Made by a program: the position numbers and the translations under genes. Below are positions 35,032 through 44,900 of a stretch of DNA of 64,000 bases, piece after piece. The notes under the pieces were generated by a model. It saw only the letters and a program-made list of their open reading frames with translations. It did no database searches and had not been told where the DNA came from. The stretch comes from Shewanella sp. ANA-3. Its GTDB lineage: Bacteria; Pseudomonadota; Gammaproteobacteria; Enterobacterales; Shewanellaceae. Position 1 is the stretch's first letter; every line of letters begins with the position of its first letter. The DNA lies in the NCBI RefSeq assembly GCF_000203935.1, contig NC_008577.1, forward strand, positions 3,906,001 through 3,970,000, given 5' to 3'.

Positions 35032-35988
35032 TTAGGTCTCGCTGACTTTGGCAAACTGCTGCTGACTGCGCTGCTTTTTATACTGCTTAGCTTCGGCAGG
35101 GATCGGAGTCACTTTGCCGGTTTCTAACCAGTTACGTAAACGGTTGGCATCCGCCATATGGGTGTATTTACCATAGGCATCGAGCACCACAAAGGCCACT
35201 TGGCGTTTAGCCATTTCAGTACGCATCACTAAACAATGGCCAGCCTCATTGGTAAAGCCAGTTTTAGTGAGGTGAATATTCCAGTTATCTTTGTAAACCA
35301 AACGGTTAGTGTTTCTAAAGTCGAGGCTGTACTTAGGTTTGCCAAAGGTGACGGTTTTCTTTTCGGTCGAGCTTAACTGACCTAACATCGGATAACCTTC
35401 GCTGGCCTTGAGCAACACTACTAGATCACGGGCACTCGAAACGTTTTTCTCGGACAACCCAGTAGGCTCCACATAGCGAGTATTCTTCATGCCTAGGGCT
35501 TTTGCCTTAGCGTTCATCGCCTTAATAAAAGCTTTATGACCACCGGGATAATGGTGGGCAAGACTCGCCGCGGCACGGTTTTCTGATGACATTAATGTCA
35601 GCAATAACATATCTTTACGGCTAATTTCACTGCCGATACGCACTCGAGAGTACACACCGCGCATTTCCTTAGTGTCGTTGATATTGATGGCAAGCTTTTC
35701 ATCCATAGGCAACTTAGCGTCTAAGGTTACCATGGCGGTCATCAGCTTAGTCACAGAGGCAATAGGTCTTACGGCATCGGGATTACTGGAATAAAGAATT
35801 TCATTAGTTTTTAGATCCACCACCAGCGCACTATTGGCGGCCACTTCCTGCTGTTTTACAGGGGCTTTTTTCGCCGTGGCGGTGCTTTTTGTAGTGACAG
35901 AGGCCGAATCGGCAGAATGCGCTGTCGCGGCAACAGTTAAACTGCTGCATACCAAGATAAAACTACCAAGCAGAGAAGGGATCTTCAT
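35032..35988 (-). CDS. pbpG: D-alanyl-D-alanine endopeptidase (PBP7)
   Basis: A 318-residue periplasmic penicillin-binding protein that cuts D-Ala-meso-DAP cross-links in peptidoglycan. A signal peptide (MKIPSLLGSFILVCSSLTVAATAHS) is followed by a Thr/Ala/Lys-rich linker. The three active-site motifs of the class are seen: S-x-x-K at Ser78-Lys81 (SVTK), S-x-N at 135-137 (SEN), and K-T-G at 242-244 (KTGFTNEAG). The length matches PBP7. It is transcribed alone, with a strong terminator downstream. Confidence 0.95.
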   Translation of the reverse strand: MKIPSLLGSFILVCSSLTVAATAHSADSASVTTKSTATAKKAPVKQQEVAANSALVVDLKTNEILYSSNPDAVRPIASVTKLMTAMVTLDAKLPMDEKLAININDTKEMRGVYSRVRIGSEISRKDMLLLTLMSSENRAAASLAHHYPGGHKAFIKAMNAKAKALGMKNTRYVEPTGLSEKNVSSARDLVVLLKASEGYPMLGQLSSTEKKTVTFGKPKYSLDFRNTNRLVYKDNWNIHLTKTGFTNEAGHCLVMRTEMAKRQVAFVVLDAYGKYTHMADANRLRNWLETGKVTPIPAEAKQYKKQRSQQQFAKVSET

Positions 35989-36278
35989 GTAGATTTCACT
36001 GAGTCGTTAAATAAGTCGAATGTGCTACGCACAAGGTTGAAGCTAAGTATAAGAGGTCTGTGGAAAAAGGAATAGAATCCCAATCGACTTTTATCTGTAA
36101 TATCAGCACTTTTTAGCCTAAATTTGCGGAAATTTTCTGAATTTTCATTCACTAAAAATTTCGCTAATTAAGTACTTAATACCAATAAAAATTCAATCAG
36201 CAATTATCAATACTAAAAACAATGTCATTTTCAGTATGACCATCCAAACAACAGCGATTAGGAGAGACTTTTTAGTTG
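35989..36278. other. AT-rich intergenic region between pbpG and lysR-type gene
   Basis: About 290 bases, AT-rich, containing the pbpG promoter region (minus strand, so upstream of its start at 35988) and the 3' end of the LysR gene. No ORF or strong hairpin is seen. Confidence 0.5.
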
Positions 36279-37205
36279 TTACTCGTTAGCTATCAGACGA
36301 ATCGCTAAGTCAATAAATGCCTCAAATCGAGAAGGTAAAGGCCGAGTGTTTTTATGCACTAAATACAGCGACTCCTGCACTTTTTGCTCAAGTTCTACCG
36401 CCCATAGACTCTCCCTAGGTATAAAGGCGTTGACCGTAGTTAAAGGAAGCACAGTAAAACCAATGCCTTTAGCGACAGGCAGTAAGATTTGATTGAGCTG
36501 ATTAACATAACCCCTGCGTGGGATCTGCTGGGCGATGCCACTAACATGTCGCTGACTCCCGCGGGCATTGCGTGTCGCTTCAGCTTCGCCGAAATTGGCT
36601 CTGAGGACTTGCTGCAGATAATATTGTCCATCGGGATGATCAATAAAACCAATATGTTCCAGGCGTTTTCTATCTAACGGCATACTTTGATACTGGCTTG
36701 GCAGCACTAAGGCTAACTCCGCATAGCCTATGGCTTGATAACTGAGCTCAGCTTCATCTGTGCGCTTAGTGACTATGCCCACATCGAGCTGGTTATTTAA
36801 AATGCCCGACACTATGCGTTGGTTGGGCGCCGCCTCTAACATCACATTCAAGCTGGGATACTGAATTTGTCTCTCTAGAAAATGCGGATAGAGCAAACTT
36901 GCTATCGCCCCCGAGCAGCCAAAACGGCACTCACCAATATTGGGTTCGTCGGTTTGCAATCGCGCTAACAGCTCTGTTTCGGCTTGTCGATAGTCACGGG
37001 CATATTGATAGAGAATGCTGCCCGCTTCTGTCAACTCAAAGCGCTTACCCTGTCGCAGTATCAGGGACACACCCACCTGTTCTTCCAACTTTTTAATATG
37101 TTGGCTAACCCCAGGTTGAGTCATAAACAGCTTTTTAGCCGTCAGAGTAAAGTGCCCGACCTCAATCAGGGTCACGAAGGTCTGCAGCCATTGTTGATTC
37201 AGCAT
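36279..37205 (-). CDS. LysR family transcriptional regulator
   Basis: A 308-residue LysR regulator. The winged helix-turn-helix occupies residues 1-60 (LQTFVTLIEVGHFTLTAKKLFMTQPGVSQHIKKLEEQ), followed by the linker helix and the two-lobed effector-binding domain. The start ATG at 37205 has AGAGAG five bases ahead; GTG 37211 is also in frame. It is divergent from the VOC-domain gene at 37374, with a 168-base gap. The gap holds AT-rich inverted elements near 37250-37285 where such regulators usually bind, so control of that gene is likely. The effector is unknown. Confidence 0.92.
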   Translation of the reverse strand: MLNQQWLQTFVTLIEVGHFTLTAKKLFMTQPGVSQHIKKLEEQVGVSLILRQGKRFELTEAGSILYQYARDYRQAETELLARLQTDEPNIGECRFGCSGAIASLLYPHFLERQIQYPSLNVMLEAAPNQRIVSGILNNQLDVGIVTKRTDEAELSYQAIGYAELALVLPSQYQSMPLDRKRLEHIGFIDHPDGQYYLQQVLRANFGEAEATRNARGSQRHVSGIAQQIPRRGYVNQLNQILLPVAKGIGFTVLPLTTVNAFIPRESLWAVELEQKVQESLYLVHKNTRPLPSRFEAFIDLAIRLIANE

Positions 37206-37373
37206 ATGCACTCTCTATCGATCATTTCGCCCACCAATAATAAACAAAAATTATCAAAATAAGAAAATTTGATAATTTTTAATTGTTAATCGAACACCAT
37301 AAACTGACTCCATCGCCACTGAAGCTGTGATGATTCGGCTTTTTGGCACGTTACATTCGCACTAGGAGTTAAT

Positions 37374-37877
37374 ATGAATACACCTTATCCACGCACCTTT
37401 TCGCATATTGGTATTTCGGTCCCCGATCTCGAAGCAGCGGTTAAGTTTTACACTGAGGTACTCGGCTGGTATCTGATCATGCAGCCAACCGAAATTATTG
37501 AAGACAACTCGGCAATCGGTGAGATGTGCACCGATGTATTTGGTCCTAATTGGGGTTCTTTTAAAATTGCTCATTTATCGACGGGCGACCGAATTGGCGT
37601 CGAGTTATTCCAATTCGCGAATCAGGTGAACCCTGAGAACAACTTTGAATATTGGAAAACCGGCGCATTCCATTTCTGCGTGCAAGATCCCAACCTTGAA
37701 GAACTTGCCGAAAAAATTGTCGCCGCTGGCGGTAAGAAACGTATGAAGGAACCGAGATATTACTATCCGGGTGAAAAACCCTATCGCATGATTTATATGG
37801 AAGATCCCTTTGGCAATATCCTCGAAATATATAGCCATAGCTATGAGCTACATTATGCCAGCGGCGCCTATCAATAA
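37374..37877 (+). CDS. VOC family (glyoxalase/dioxygenase fold) protein
   Basis: A 167-residue two-module VOC protein. The N-terminal module shows the metal-binding His in FSHIGISVPDLEAAVKFYTEVLGW, and the second shows AFHFCVQDPNLEELAEKIVAAGG with another His. The closing Glu is in MIYMEDPFGNILEIYSHSYE, so all usual metal ligands appear present. Such proteins are lyases, isomerases or ring-cleaving dioxygenases; this one resembles lactoylglutathione lyase-like or fosfomycin-type members only in general. AGGAG lies 6 bases before the ATG. It is probably controlled by the divergent LysR gene. Confidence 0.9.
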   Translation: MNTPYPRTFSHIGISVPDLEAAVKFYTEVLGWYLIMQPTEIIEDNSAIGEMCTDVFGPNWGSFKIAHLSTGDRIGVELFQFANQVNPENNFEYWKTGAFHFCVQDPNLEELAEKIVAAGGKKRMKEPRYYYPGEKPYRMIYMEDPFGNILEIYSHSYELHYASGAYQ

Positions 37878-38271
37878 ATCATCACTAAAGAAGTTGTCCA
37901 TACCATTTCATATTAAGTTGACCAAGATGTGATATTGGTATGGACGACTCGATAGCTCAAATAGAAACCAGTAGAAGATTCCCCCAACTAAAGCTCCTCT
38001 CACCAAGCTCACAAAAATACACATTCCATCAATTTAAGCTACAAATCAATGGCCCATTGATACAACTTAAGTTATATTTCGCCACATCAGGAATAGTACG
38101 TTTAGCTTACTGATTTAAAAACATTTTCAGGCTGGCAATTAACCGTATGCGGTAACCTTTACTCGTGTCAGGATGATGTTTTTTCTCCCCACGCAACACT
38201 ATTCCTGATAACGAGTTGATGTCTACAGTGGACACCACTGGTTTTTATTATTTCAAAATTAGGGATTGATG
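37878..38271. other. Intergenic region with a long inverted repeat
   Basis: About 390 bases without a gene. A perfect 10-bp inverted repeat GTCCATACCA (37896-37905) / TGGTATGGAC (37936-37945) lies 18 bases after the VOC stop and may act as a terminator or a stabilising 3' hairpin. The rest is AT-rich and holds the promoter of the lipoprotein gene, with no clear -10. Confidence 0.5.
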
Positions 38272-38712
38272 ATGTTAAAAAAACTGCTTACGCCAATATT
38301 GGCTGCTTGCCTATTCCTTTCTGGCTGCGCAACAGTACCAATGGCCTCAAAAGAAGAAGATGCAAAATTAAAAACATTCCAAAAACCAGCAGACAATAAA
38401 AGTGGTATTTATGTTTACCGTAATAGCTTTGTTGGACAGGCACTAAAGAAAAATATCTATATTAACGGTGATCTCATTGGAGAGTCGGCTAACAAAGTTT
38501 ATTTCTTTAAGGAAGTTGAGCCGGGTGAACAAATGTTGTCGACTGAATCTGAATTCAGCGAAAACAATTTAACCGTAAAAACCGAAGGAGGTAAAAATTA
38601 CTTCTTCGAGCAATATATCAAGATGGGTGTCTTTGTTGGTGGAGCAGGATTAAAAGCGGTTTCGGATACCGAAGGCATGAAAAACGTTCAAGAATGTAAA
38701 CTGGCGAAGTAG
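38272..38712 (+). CDS. DUF2846 family lipoprotein
   Basis: A 146-residue lipoprotein. The signal KKLLTPILAACLFLSGCATVP has the lipobox LSGC, with Cys about 18 residues from the ATG at 38272. The mature part fits DUF2846: IYVYRNSFVGQALKKNIYING, GESANKVYFFKEVEPGEQMLS and NYFFEQYIKMGVFVGGAGL. This is a beta-sandwich typical of small outer-membrane-associated lipoproteins; no function is known. AGGGA is about 7 bases before 38272, while the ATG at 38269 and TTG at 38266 are closer than usual. A terminator follows at 38736. Confidence 0.85.
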   Translation: MLKKLLTPILAACLFLSGCATVPMASKEEDAKLKTFQKPADNKSGIYVYRNSFVGQALKKNIYINGDLIGESANKVYFFKEVEPGEQMLSTESEFSENNLTVKTEGGKNYFFEQYIKMGVFVGGAGLKAVSDTEGMKNVQECKLAK

Positions 38713-38735
38713 TCATTATTTATTCTTTGGCCAAT

Positions 38736-38764
38736 AAAAAACCAGCCATTAGGCTGGTTTTTTA
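38736..38764. terminator. Bidirectional terminator
   Basis: AAAAACCAGCC and GGCTGGTTTTTT pair around ATTA between the convergent DUF2846 and lysS genes. A and T runs flank the stem, so it works on both strands. Confidence 0.88.
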
Positions 38765-38814
38765 TTGTTCGCTAAATGCAGGAGTTGGTGTTAAATCAAC
38801 AACCCCAATCAGGC

Positions 38815-40317
38815 TTAGGCCTGTGGGCGCATCGCTGGGAACAGGATCACGTCACGGATAGTGTGAGTGTTAGTGAATAGCATCACTAAACGGTCGATAC
38901 CGATACCTTGACCCGCTGTTGGTGGTAAACCGTGTTCCAGTGCAGTGATGTAGTCTGCATCGTAGAACATGGCTTCGTCGTCACCCGCGTCTTTCGCGTC
39001 AACCTGCGCTTTAAAGCGGCTGTCTTGGTCTTCAGCATCGTTTAACTCGCTGAAACCGTTAGCCACTTCACGGCCACCGATGAAGAATTCGAAGCGGTCG
39101 GTGATGAAGTGATTGTCATCGTTACGACGTGCCAGTGGCGAAATGTCCGCTGGGTAGCCAGTGATGAAAGTCGGTTGCATTAACTGCCATTCAGCAGTTT
39201 CACCGAAGATTTCTTCTAATAGCTGACCACAGGTCCAGAACTTCTCGATCTTGATGCCTAGGCTGATAGCCAGTTCACGCATGAATTCAAGATCTTTCAC
39301 TTGCTCGTAGGTCATTGCTTGGATAGTCGCGTTGTCAGGATTGTACTTCTGAATCGCTTCTAACATGCTTAGACGCGCGTATGGGCCACCGAAATCAACA
39401 GTGTGCTCGCCGTATGGCATTTGCGCGCTGCCTAACAGTTCAATCGCGATAGAGCTTAACAGTTCTTCGGTTAAGTCCATCAGATCTTTGTAGTCAGCAT
39501 AGGCCATATAGAATTCCATCATAGTGAATTCTGGGTTATGGCGTGGCGACAGACCTTCGTTACGGAAGTTACGGTTGATTTCGAACACACGCTCAAAACC
39601 ACCTACCACTAAACGCTTGAGGTATAACTCTGGCGCGATACGCAGGTACATTGGCATGTCCAGCGCATTGTGGTGAGTGATAAATGGACGGGCTGAAGCG
39701 CCGCCTGGGATCACGTGCATCATTGGGGTTTCAACTTCCATGAACTCTTTTTTGATCATGAAGTTACGGATAGCTGCAACCACTTTTGAACGCATGACGA
39801 AGGCTTGACGAGATTCTTCGTTAACGATTAAGTCCACATAACGTTGGCGGTAACGGGTTTCTTGGTCGGTTAAGCCGTGGAATTTTTCTGGCAGAGGACG
39901 CAGTGCTTTAGTCAGCAGTTGGTACTCTTCCATGTTCACGTACAGATCGCCTTTACCAGACAAGTGCAACTGACCAGTTACGCCGATGATGTCACCGATA
40001 TCCAGACCTTGGTAACGGTCTTTCAGATCCGCTTGAACGCCCTTTTCAGCGTAAGCTTGGATACGACCAGACACGTCTTGGATCACCAGGAATGGGCCAC
40101 GTTTTGCCATGATACGGCCAGCGATGCTGGTTTTAAAACCTAAGGCTTCGAGTTCTTCCTTAGTGTTTTGACCGTATTTTTCCTGCAACTCAGCCGCTTT
40201 GTGGGTGCGACGGAAAGTATTAGGGTGAGCATTAGCGCTGCAGTTCGGGCGAATGCTTTCTAGCTTGGCACGACGCTCGGCAATCAGTTTGTTTTCATCT
40301 TGTACTTGTTCAGTCAT
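38815..40317 (-). CDS. lysS: Lysyl-tRNA synthetase (class II)
   Basis: A 500-residue class II lysyl-tRNA synthetase. The N-terminal OB-fold anticodon-binding domain (about 60-150) includes IAGRIMAKRGPFLVIQD. The catalytic core shows motif 2 FRNEGLSPRHNPEFTMMEFY and motif 3 GIGIDRLVMLF near the C-terminus. The length and ends match the bacterial enzyme. It follows prfB by 29 bases on the same strand, the conserved prfB-lysS operon of gammaproteobacteria. Confidence 0.98.
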   Translation of the reverse strand: MTEQVQDENKLIAERRAKLESIRPNCSANAHPNTFRRTHKAAELQEKYGQNTKEELEALGFKTSIAGRIMAKRGPFLVIQDVSGRIQAYAEKGVQADLKDRYQGLDIGDIIGVTGQLHLSGKGDLYVNMEEYQLLTKALRPLPEKFHGLTDQETRYRQRYVDLIVNEESRQAFVMRSKVVAAIRNFMIKKEFMEVETPMMHVIPGGASARPFITHHNALDMPMYLRIAPELYLKRLVVGGFERVFEINRNFRNEGLSPRHNPEFTMMEFYMAYADYKDLMDLTEELLSSIAIELLGSAQMPYGEHTVDFGGPYARLSMLEAIQKYNPDNATIQAMTYEQVKDLEFMRELAISLGIKIEKFWTCGQLLEEIFGETAEWQLMQPTFITGYPADISPLARRNDDNHFITDRFEFFIGGREVANGFSELNDAEDQDSRFKAQVDAKDAGDDEAMFYDADYITALEHGLPPTAGQGIGIDRLVMLFTNTHTIRDVILFPAMRPQA

Positions 40318-40346
40318 CTTATTTCTCGTCTATACCTTTGAATTAA

Positions 40347-41445
40347 TTACAGCCCTGATTTCAAACTGGCTTCGATAAACTTGTCCAGATCGCCATCGAG
40401 TACCGCTTGGGTATTGCGCGTCTCCACGCTAGTGCGTAAGTCTTTAATACGGGAATCATCCAATACATAAGAACGGATCTGGCTGCCCCAACCGATGTCA
40501 GATTTAGCATCTTCGGCCGCTTGCTTTTCCGCATTTTGCTTATGCATTTCTAATTCGAACAGTTTGGCTTTTAACTGCTTCATCGCCGAATCTTTGTTCT
40601 TGTGCTGTGAACGGTCGTTCTGGCACTGCACTACCGTGTTAGTCGGTAAGTGGGTAATACGTACCGCAGATTCGGTTCGGTTAACGTGCTGACCACCCGC
40701 ACCCGAGGCGCGGTATACGTCGATACGTAAGTCAGCAGGATTGATGTCAATGGTGATATCGTCATCAATCTCTGGGTAAACGAATACCGAGCAGAAAGAG
40801 GTATGGCGACGGCCCGATGAGTCGAATGGCGATTTACGCACTAAACGGTGCACGCCCGTCTCGGTACGTAACCAACCGAAAGCATACTCACCGGTGAATT
40901 TAATGGTCGCGCCCTTAATGCCGGCGACGTCACCGTCGGTGACTTCCATCAGCTCAGGGCTGAATCCGTGGGCTTCGCCCCAACGCAGGTACATACGCAG
41001 TACCATGTTGGCCCAGTCCTGTGCCTCAGTACCGCCACTGCCCGATTGAATGTCTAAGTAACAATCGGAGGCATCATGTTGACCAGAGAACATACGGCGG
41101 AATTCGAGTTCGGCCAAACGGCTCTCTAAATAATCCAGCTCTTTGGTGGTTTCATTGAAGGTGTCTTCGTCTTCTTCTTCGATGGCAAGTTCTAGCAGAC
41201 CTTCAACGTCTTCAAGACCTGCGTCCATATCATCGATAGTTTTGACAACGGCTTCGAGGCTGGCGCGCTCTTTACCTAGGGCTTGAGCACGTTCTGGCTC
41301 GTTCCACACCTCAGAACTTTCAAGTTCACGGCTGACTTCTTCTAGACGCTCATGCTTAGCATCGTAGTCAAAGATACCCCCTAAGAAGCTGCGTACGCTC
41401 GGCAAGCTCCTTAATTTTGAATTTTACTGGATTAACTTCAAACAT
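40347..41445 (-). CDS. prfB: Peptide chain release factor 2, with programmed +1 frameshift
   Basis: RF2 ends translation at UGA and UAA. The zero-frame part starts at ATG 41445 (MFEVNPVKFKIKELAERTQL...) and reaches an in-frame TGA at 41370-41368 after 25 codons. The recoding site is the classic one: AGGGGG (41382-41377), three bases, then CTT TGA C. A +1 slip gives ...GYLDYDAKHERLEEV and the rest of the protein down to 40347. Downstream are the stop-recognition SPF motif (VRKSPFDSSGRRH) and the catalytic GGQ in ASGAGGQHVNRTESAVR. It feeds into lysS. Confidence 0.97.
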
Positions 41446-41972
41446 GGATTTTCAACTTCGCTTTATTTTTGCCGTTTCAATGGATTTTCCATCAAAGGAG
41501 GCGGCGATTAACAGTATTTGCAACCGCGCATTTTAACCTAACAACGGCTGTAAACCTAGGGCGTGTTGACACTTCAGGGCGATTTTATCAGCCTAAAAAG
41601 CACCGCTGGCGCCAGCAGATTAACAGACAAAGCCGAGTTAAGACTGTGATCCTACATGAAATAACCCGTTTAACGCCTCATTCAAACATAAATTTGAGCA
41701 AGCTAAACAGTGATAATCACTAAAAACCTCAAAGGATTAAGCTAGATACAGATAAATCAAATATAAAACACCAAGTAAATCACAACTTTCCACCAGCAAA
41801 CCTTCATCAGCGCACAGTCTGATACGGGTTTGTGATGACAACGGCAATTTAGCGTCAAACTTCCCCCGCCCATAAGCGTCTTCTAAAGCGCTCTAGTTAT
41901 ACTCAAACCCACCTTAAGCCTGCCGCTTTACGCCAATGCAGCAAGCACCCTACAAATATAAAAGGCCTTGGG
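41446..41972. other. Intergenic region upstream of prfB and the formate dehydrogenase
   Basis: About 525 bases between divergent genes. I see no credible ORF: the open frame at 41469-41723 lacks protein-like composition. A TATACT element near 41896 could be a -10 for the plus-strand gene, without a clear -35. No FNR-type TTGAT-N4-ATCAA site was found by eye. Nothing else stands out. Confidence 0.5.
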
Positions 41973-44900
41973 ATGATAGAACTTAAAATCGACAATCACA
42001 GCGTCACGGCCGAGCCGAACGATAACCTATTACAGGCGGCCCGTAAGGCGGGCATAGCCATTCCGAGCCTGTGCGACCCAACGGATGCGACACGGCAATT
42101 GGGCACAGCTCCTAACGCCGATAAACAGGACTGCAACCTCTGCCTAGTGCAAATCGAAAATACCGATGCCAGCCTGCGCTGCGTTAAAGCCTGTGAAACG
42201 CCCGCCGAAGCGGGCTTAAAAGTCATCACACAATCGGCATATTTAACTAAACAGCGCCAAGCTGCATTGAGCACGATTTTAAGTGACCACTTTGCCGATT
42301 GTGAGGCCCCCTGCCAGCAGGCCTGCCCTGCGGGCGTCGATGTACAAAGTTACCTGTACCACATTGCCCAAGGCGACCACACCCAAGCCATTAAAGTCAT
42401 TAAAGACACTCTGCCGCTGCCGCTGTCGATTGGCCGAGTCTGCCCCGCGTTTTGCGAGAGCGAATGCCGCCGCGGCCTCGTCGATGACCCCATTGCCATT
42501 CGTCAACTTAAGCGCCACGCCGCCGATTTAGACTTGGCCGATGACGAGCAAGGCAATAGCTATCAGCCGCCGCGCCTCGCAGACACAGGTAAGAAAATTG
42601 CCATTATTGGCGCGGGCCCAGCAGGCTTAAGCGCGGGTTATTACCTGTCAAACCAAGGGCATAATGTTGAGATATTTGAAGCCATGCCCAAGGCGGGCGG
42701 CTGGCTGCGCTACGGGATCCCCGAATACCGTTTACCTAAGGCGATTCTCGATAAAGAAATCGAGCTGCTGTGCCGCAATGGGTTAACCATTCATACGGAT
42801 ACTCGCCTCGGCCATGAAATTCATTTAGCCCAACTGGTCGCCGATTTCGATGTGGTGTGCCTCGCCATCGGCGCCCAAAAAGCGGTACCGATGAACTACA
42901 AAGGCTCTGCGCTTGCGGGCTGTTACCTTGGGGTGGATTTTCTTAAGGATCATTGCCTCGATAAGCAATTGAAGTTGGGCAAAAAAGTCGCCGTCATTGG
43001 CGGCGGCAACACCGCCATCGACTGCGCCCGCACCGCGGTGCGTGAAGGCTGCGATGTCACCTTAATCTACCGCCGTACCCGCGCCGAAATGCCCGCCGAA
43101 GCCTACGAAGTACACGAGGCAGAAGTCGAAGGCGTGAAATTCCACTTTTTAACCAATCCCATTGAAAATCATAGTGATGATAACGGACGAGTACAGTCAG
43201 TCACCTTTAGCAAAATGACGCTCGGTGAAGCCGATACCTCGGGCAGACGCGCGCCAGTAGACACAGGAGAAACCTTTACCGAGGCCTTCGATACTGTTAT
43301 CGCCGCCGTCTCCCAAGCGCCGGATCTGAGTTTTATGCAGGATCCTATGGGACAACTCAGCCAGGGTGAACTGGCGCTGAGCCGCTGGAACACGCTAATT
43401 GGTTGTGAACAAACCATGTCATCGGGTGTAGAAAAACTGTTTGTGATGGGCGATGCCCGCCGCGGCCCAGCGACTGCCGTAGCCGCCATTGGCGATGGCC
43501 GTAAAGCGGCAATCGCTATTGATAAGATGCTAAAAATTGGCCTTAGCTGCGATTTACATGCCCATGCGTTTAACTCGGTTAAAACCATTCCAAGCGCCCT
43601 CATTCCAAGCGCCCTTAAGCAAACCGAAACAAGCTCAAAAGCAGGGTCAACGCTTTATCCCCATACGCCGCGTCAGCTCCGCCTGAAGATGCCCGAACTC
43701 ACAGCGCTGCAACGGCTGCTGAATTACAGTGAAGTTGAGCTAGGTTTTCCCGCCGATGCCGCTATGCAAGAGGCGGCACGTTGCCTCGAGTGCGCCTGTC
43801 AGGCCAATACCGACTGTAAGCTGAGGGACTACGCCACGGATTACGGTGTGGAGGCCAAAAGCTTAGCCACTGAAAATGCACGGCATTTCAGTGTGGATAA
43901 GAGTGCGCCCTTTATTCAATTCGATGCCAACCGCTGTATTAGCTGCGGTAAATGCGTCGATGTGTGTCAGCAGCAGAGTGGCCACTGCGCGATTCAATTT
44001 AGCCAAGATTCCTACCAGGCGCTGCCGCAGGAAATGACTCAACACATGGAGCGCCGCGCGCCGAGAGTCGGCTTTAGTGCGAGCATGGCCGATAGCCACT
44101 GTGTGCAATGTGGTAACTGTGTACAGGTTTGTCCGACGGGGGCACTGGTCGATGCCCGGGATAAACGTCAGGGGGATTGTACAGAGTTAAAAACTGCCTC
44201 AACGATTTGTACTTACTGCGGCGTGGGCTGCCGTCTCGACCTTAAAATCGACCCCAACGCCAATCGCATTCGCCATATCGAAGGCAATAAGGACTCGGTC
44301 GTTAACCAAGGCATGCTGTGCGTTAAGGGACGTTTTGGCTTCGATTTTATTCACAGCGACAAACGCCTCACTACGCCACTGATCCGTAAAAACGGCGAGC
44401 TACAACCGAGTAGCTGGCCCGAAGCCATCGCCTATGTGGCAAAACGCTTAACCGAGATAAAACAAAAAGATGGCAGCAATGCCCTCGCCAGCCTCGCCTC
44501 GGCCAAGGCCACCAACGAAGATAACTTTGTGCTGCAAAAGTTTGTTCGTAGCGTTCTTGGCACCAACAATATCGATCACTGCGCTCGCCTCTGCCATTCA
44601 TCGACGGTAACAGGCTTGCAGCAGAGTATTGGTAGCGGCGCCATGACCAATGATATTCCGAGCATCAAAGACTCAGACGTCATCTTTATTTTAGGGTCGG
44701 ATACCACCTGCGCTCATCCGATTATCGCCTCGAAAATTCAGCAGGCGGTGATGCAGCACGGGGCGCGTTTACTGGTTGCCGATCCAAAGCGGGTTGGCAT
44801 TGCCGAAAAGGCCGAGCTGTATGTCGCCCATAGACCGGGCACGGATGTGATGCTACTCAACGCCATTATGGCGGAAATTATTCGCCACGATTGGCAGGAT

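Noticed and set aside
41469..41723. 84-residue plus-strand frame upstream of the formate dehydrogenase
   Set aside because: It has no ribosome site, its composition is unlike protein, and it lies across the prfB promoter region.
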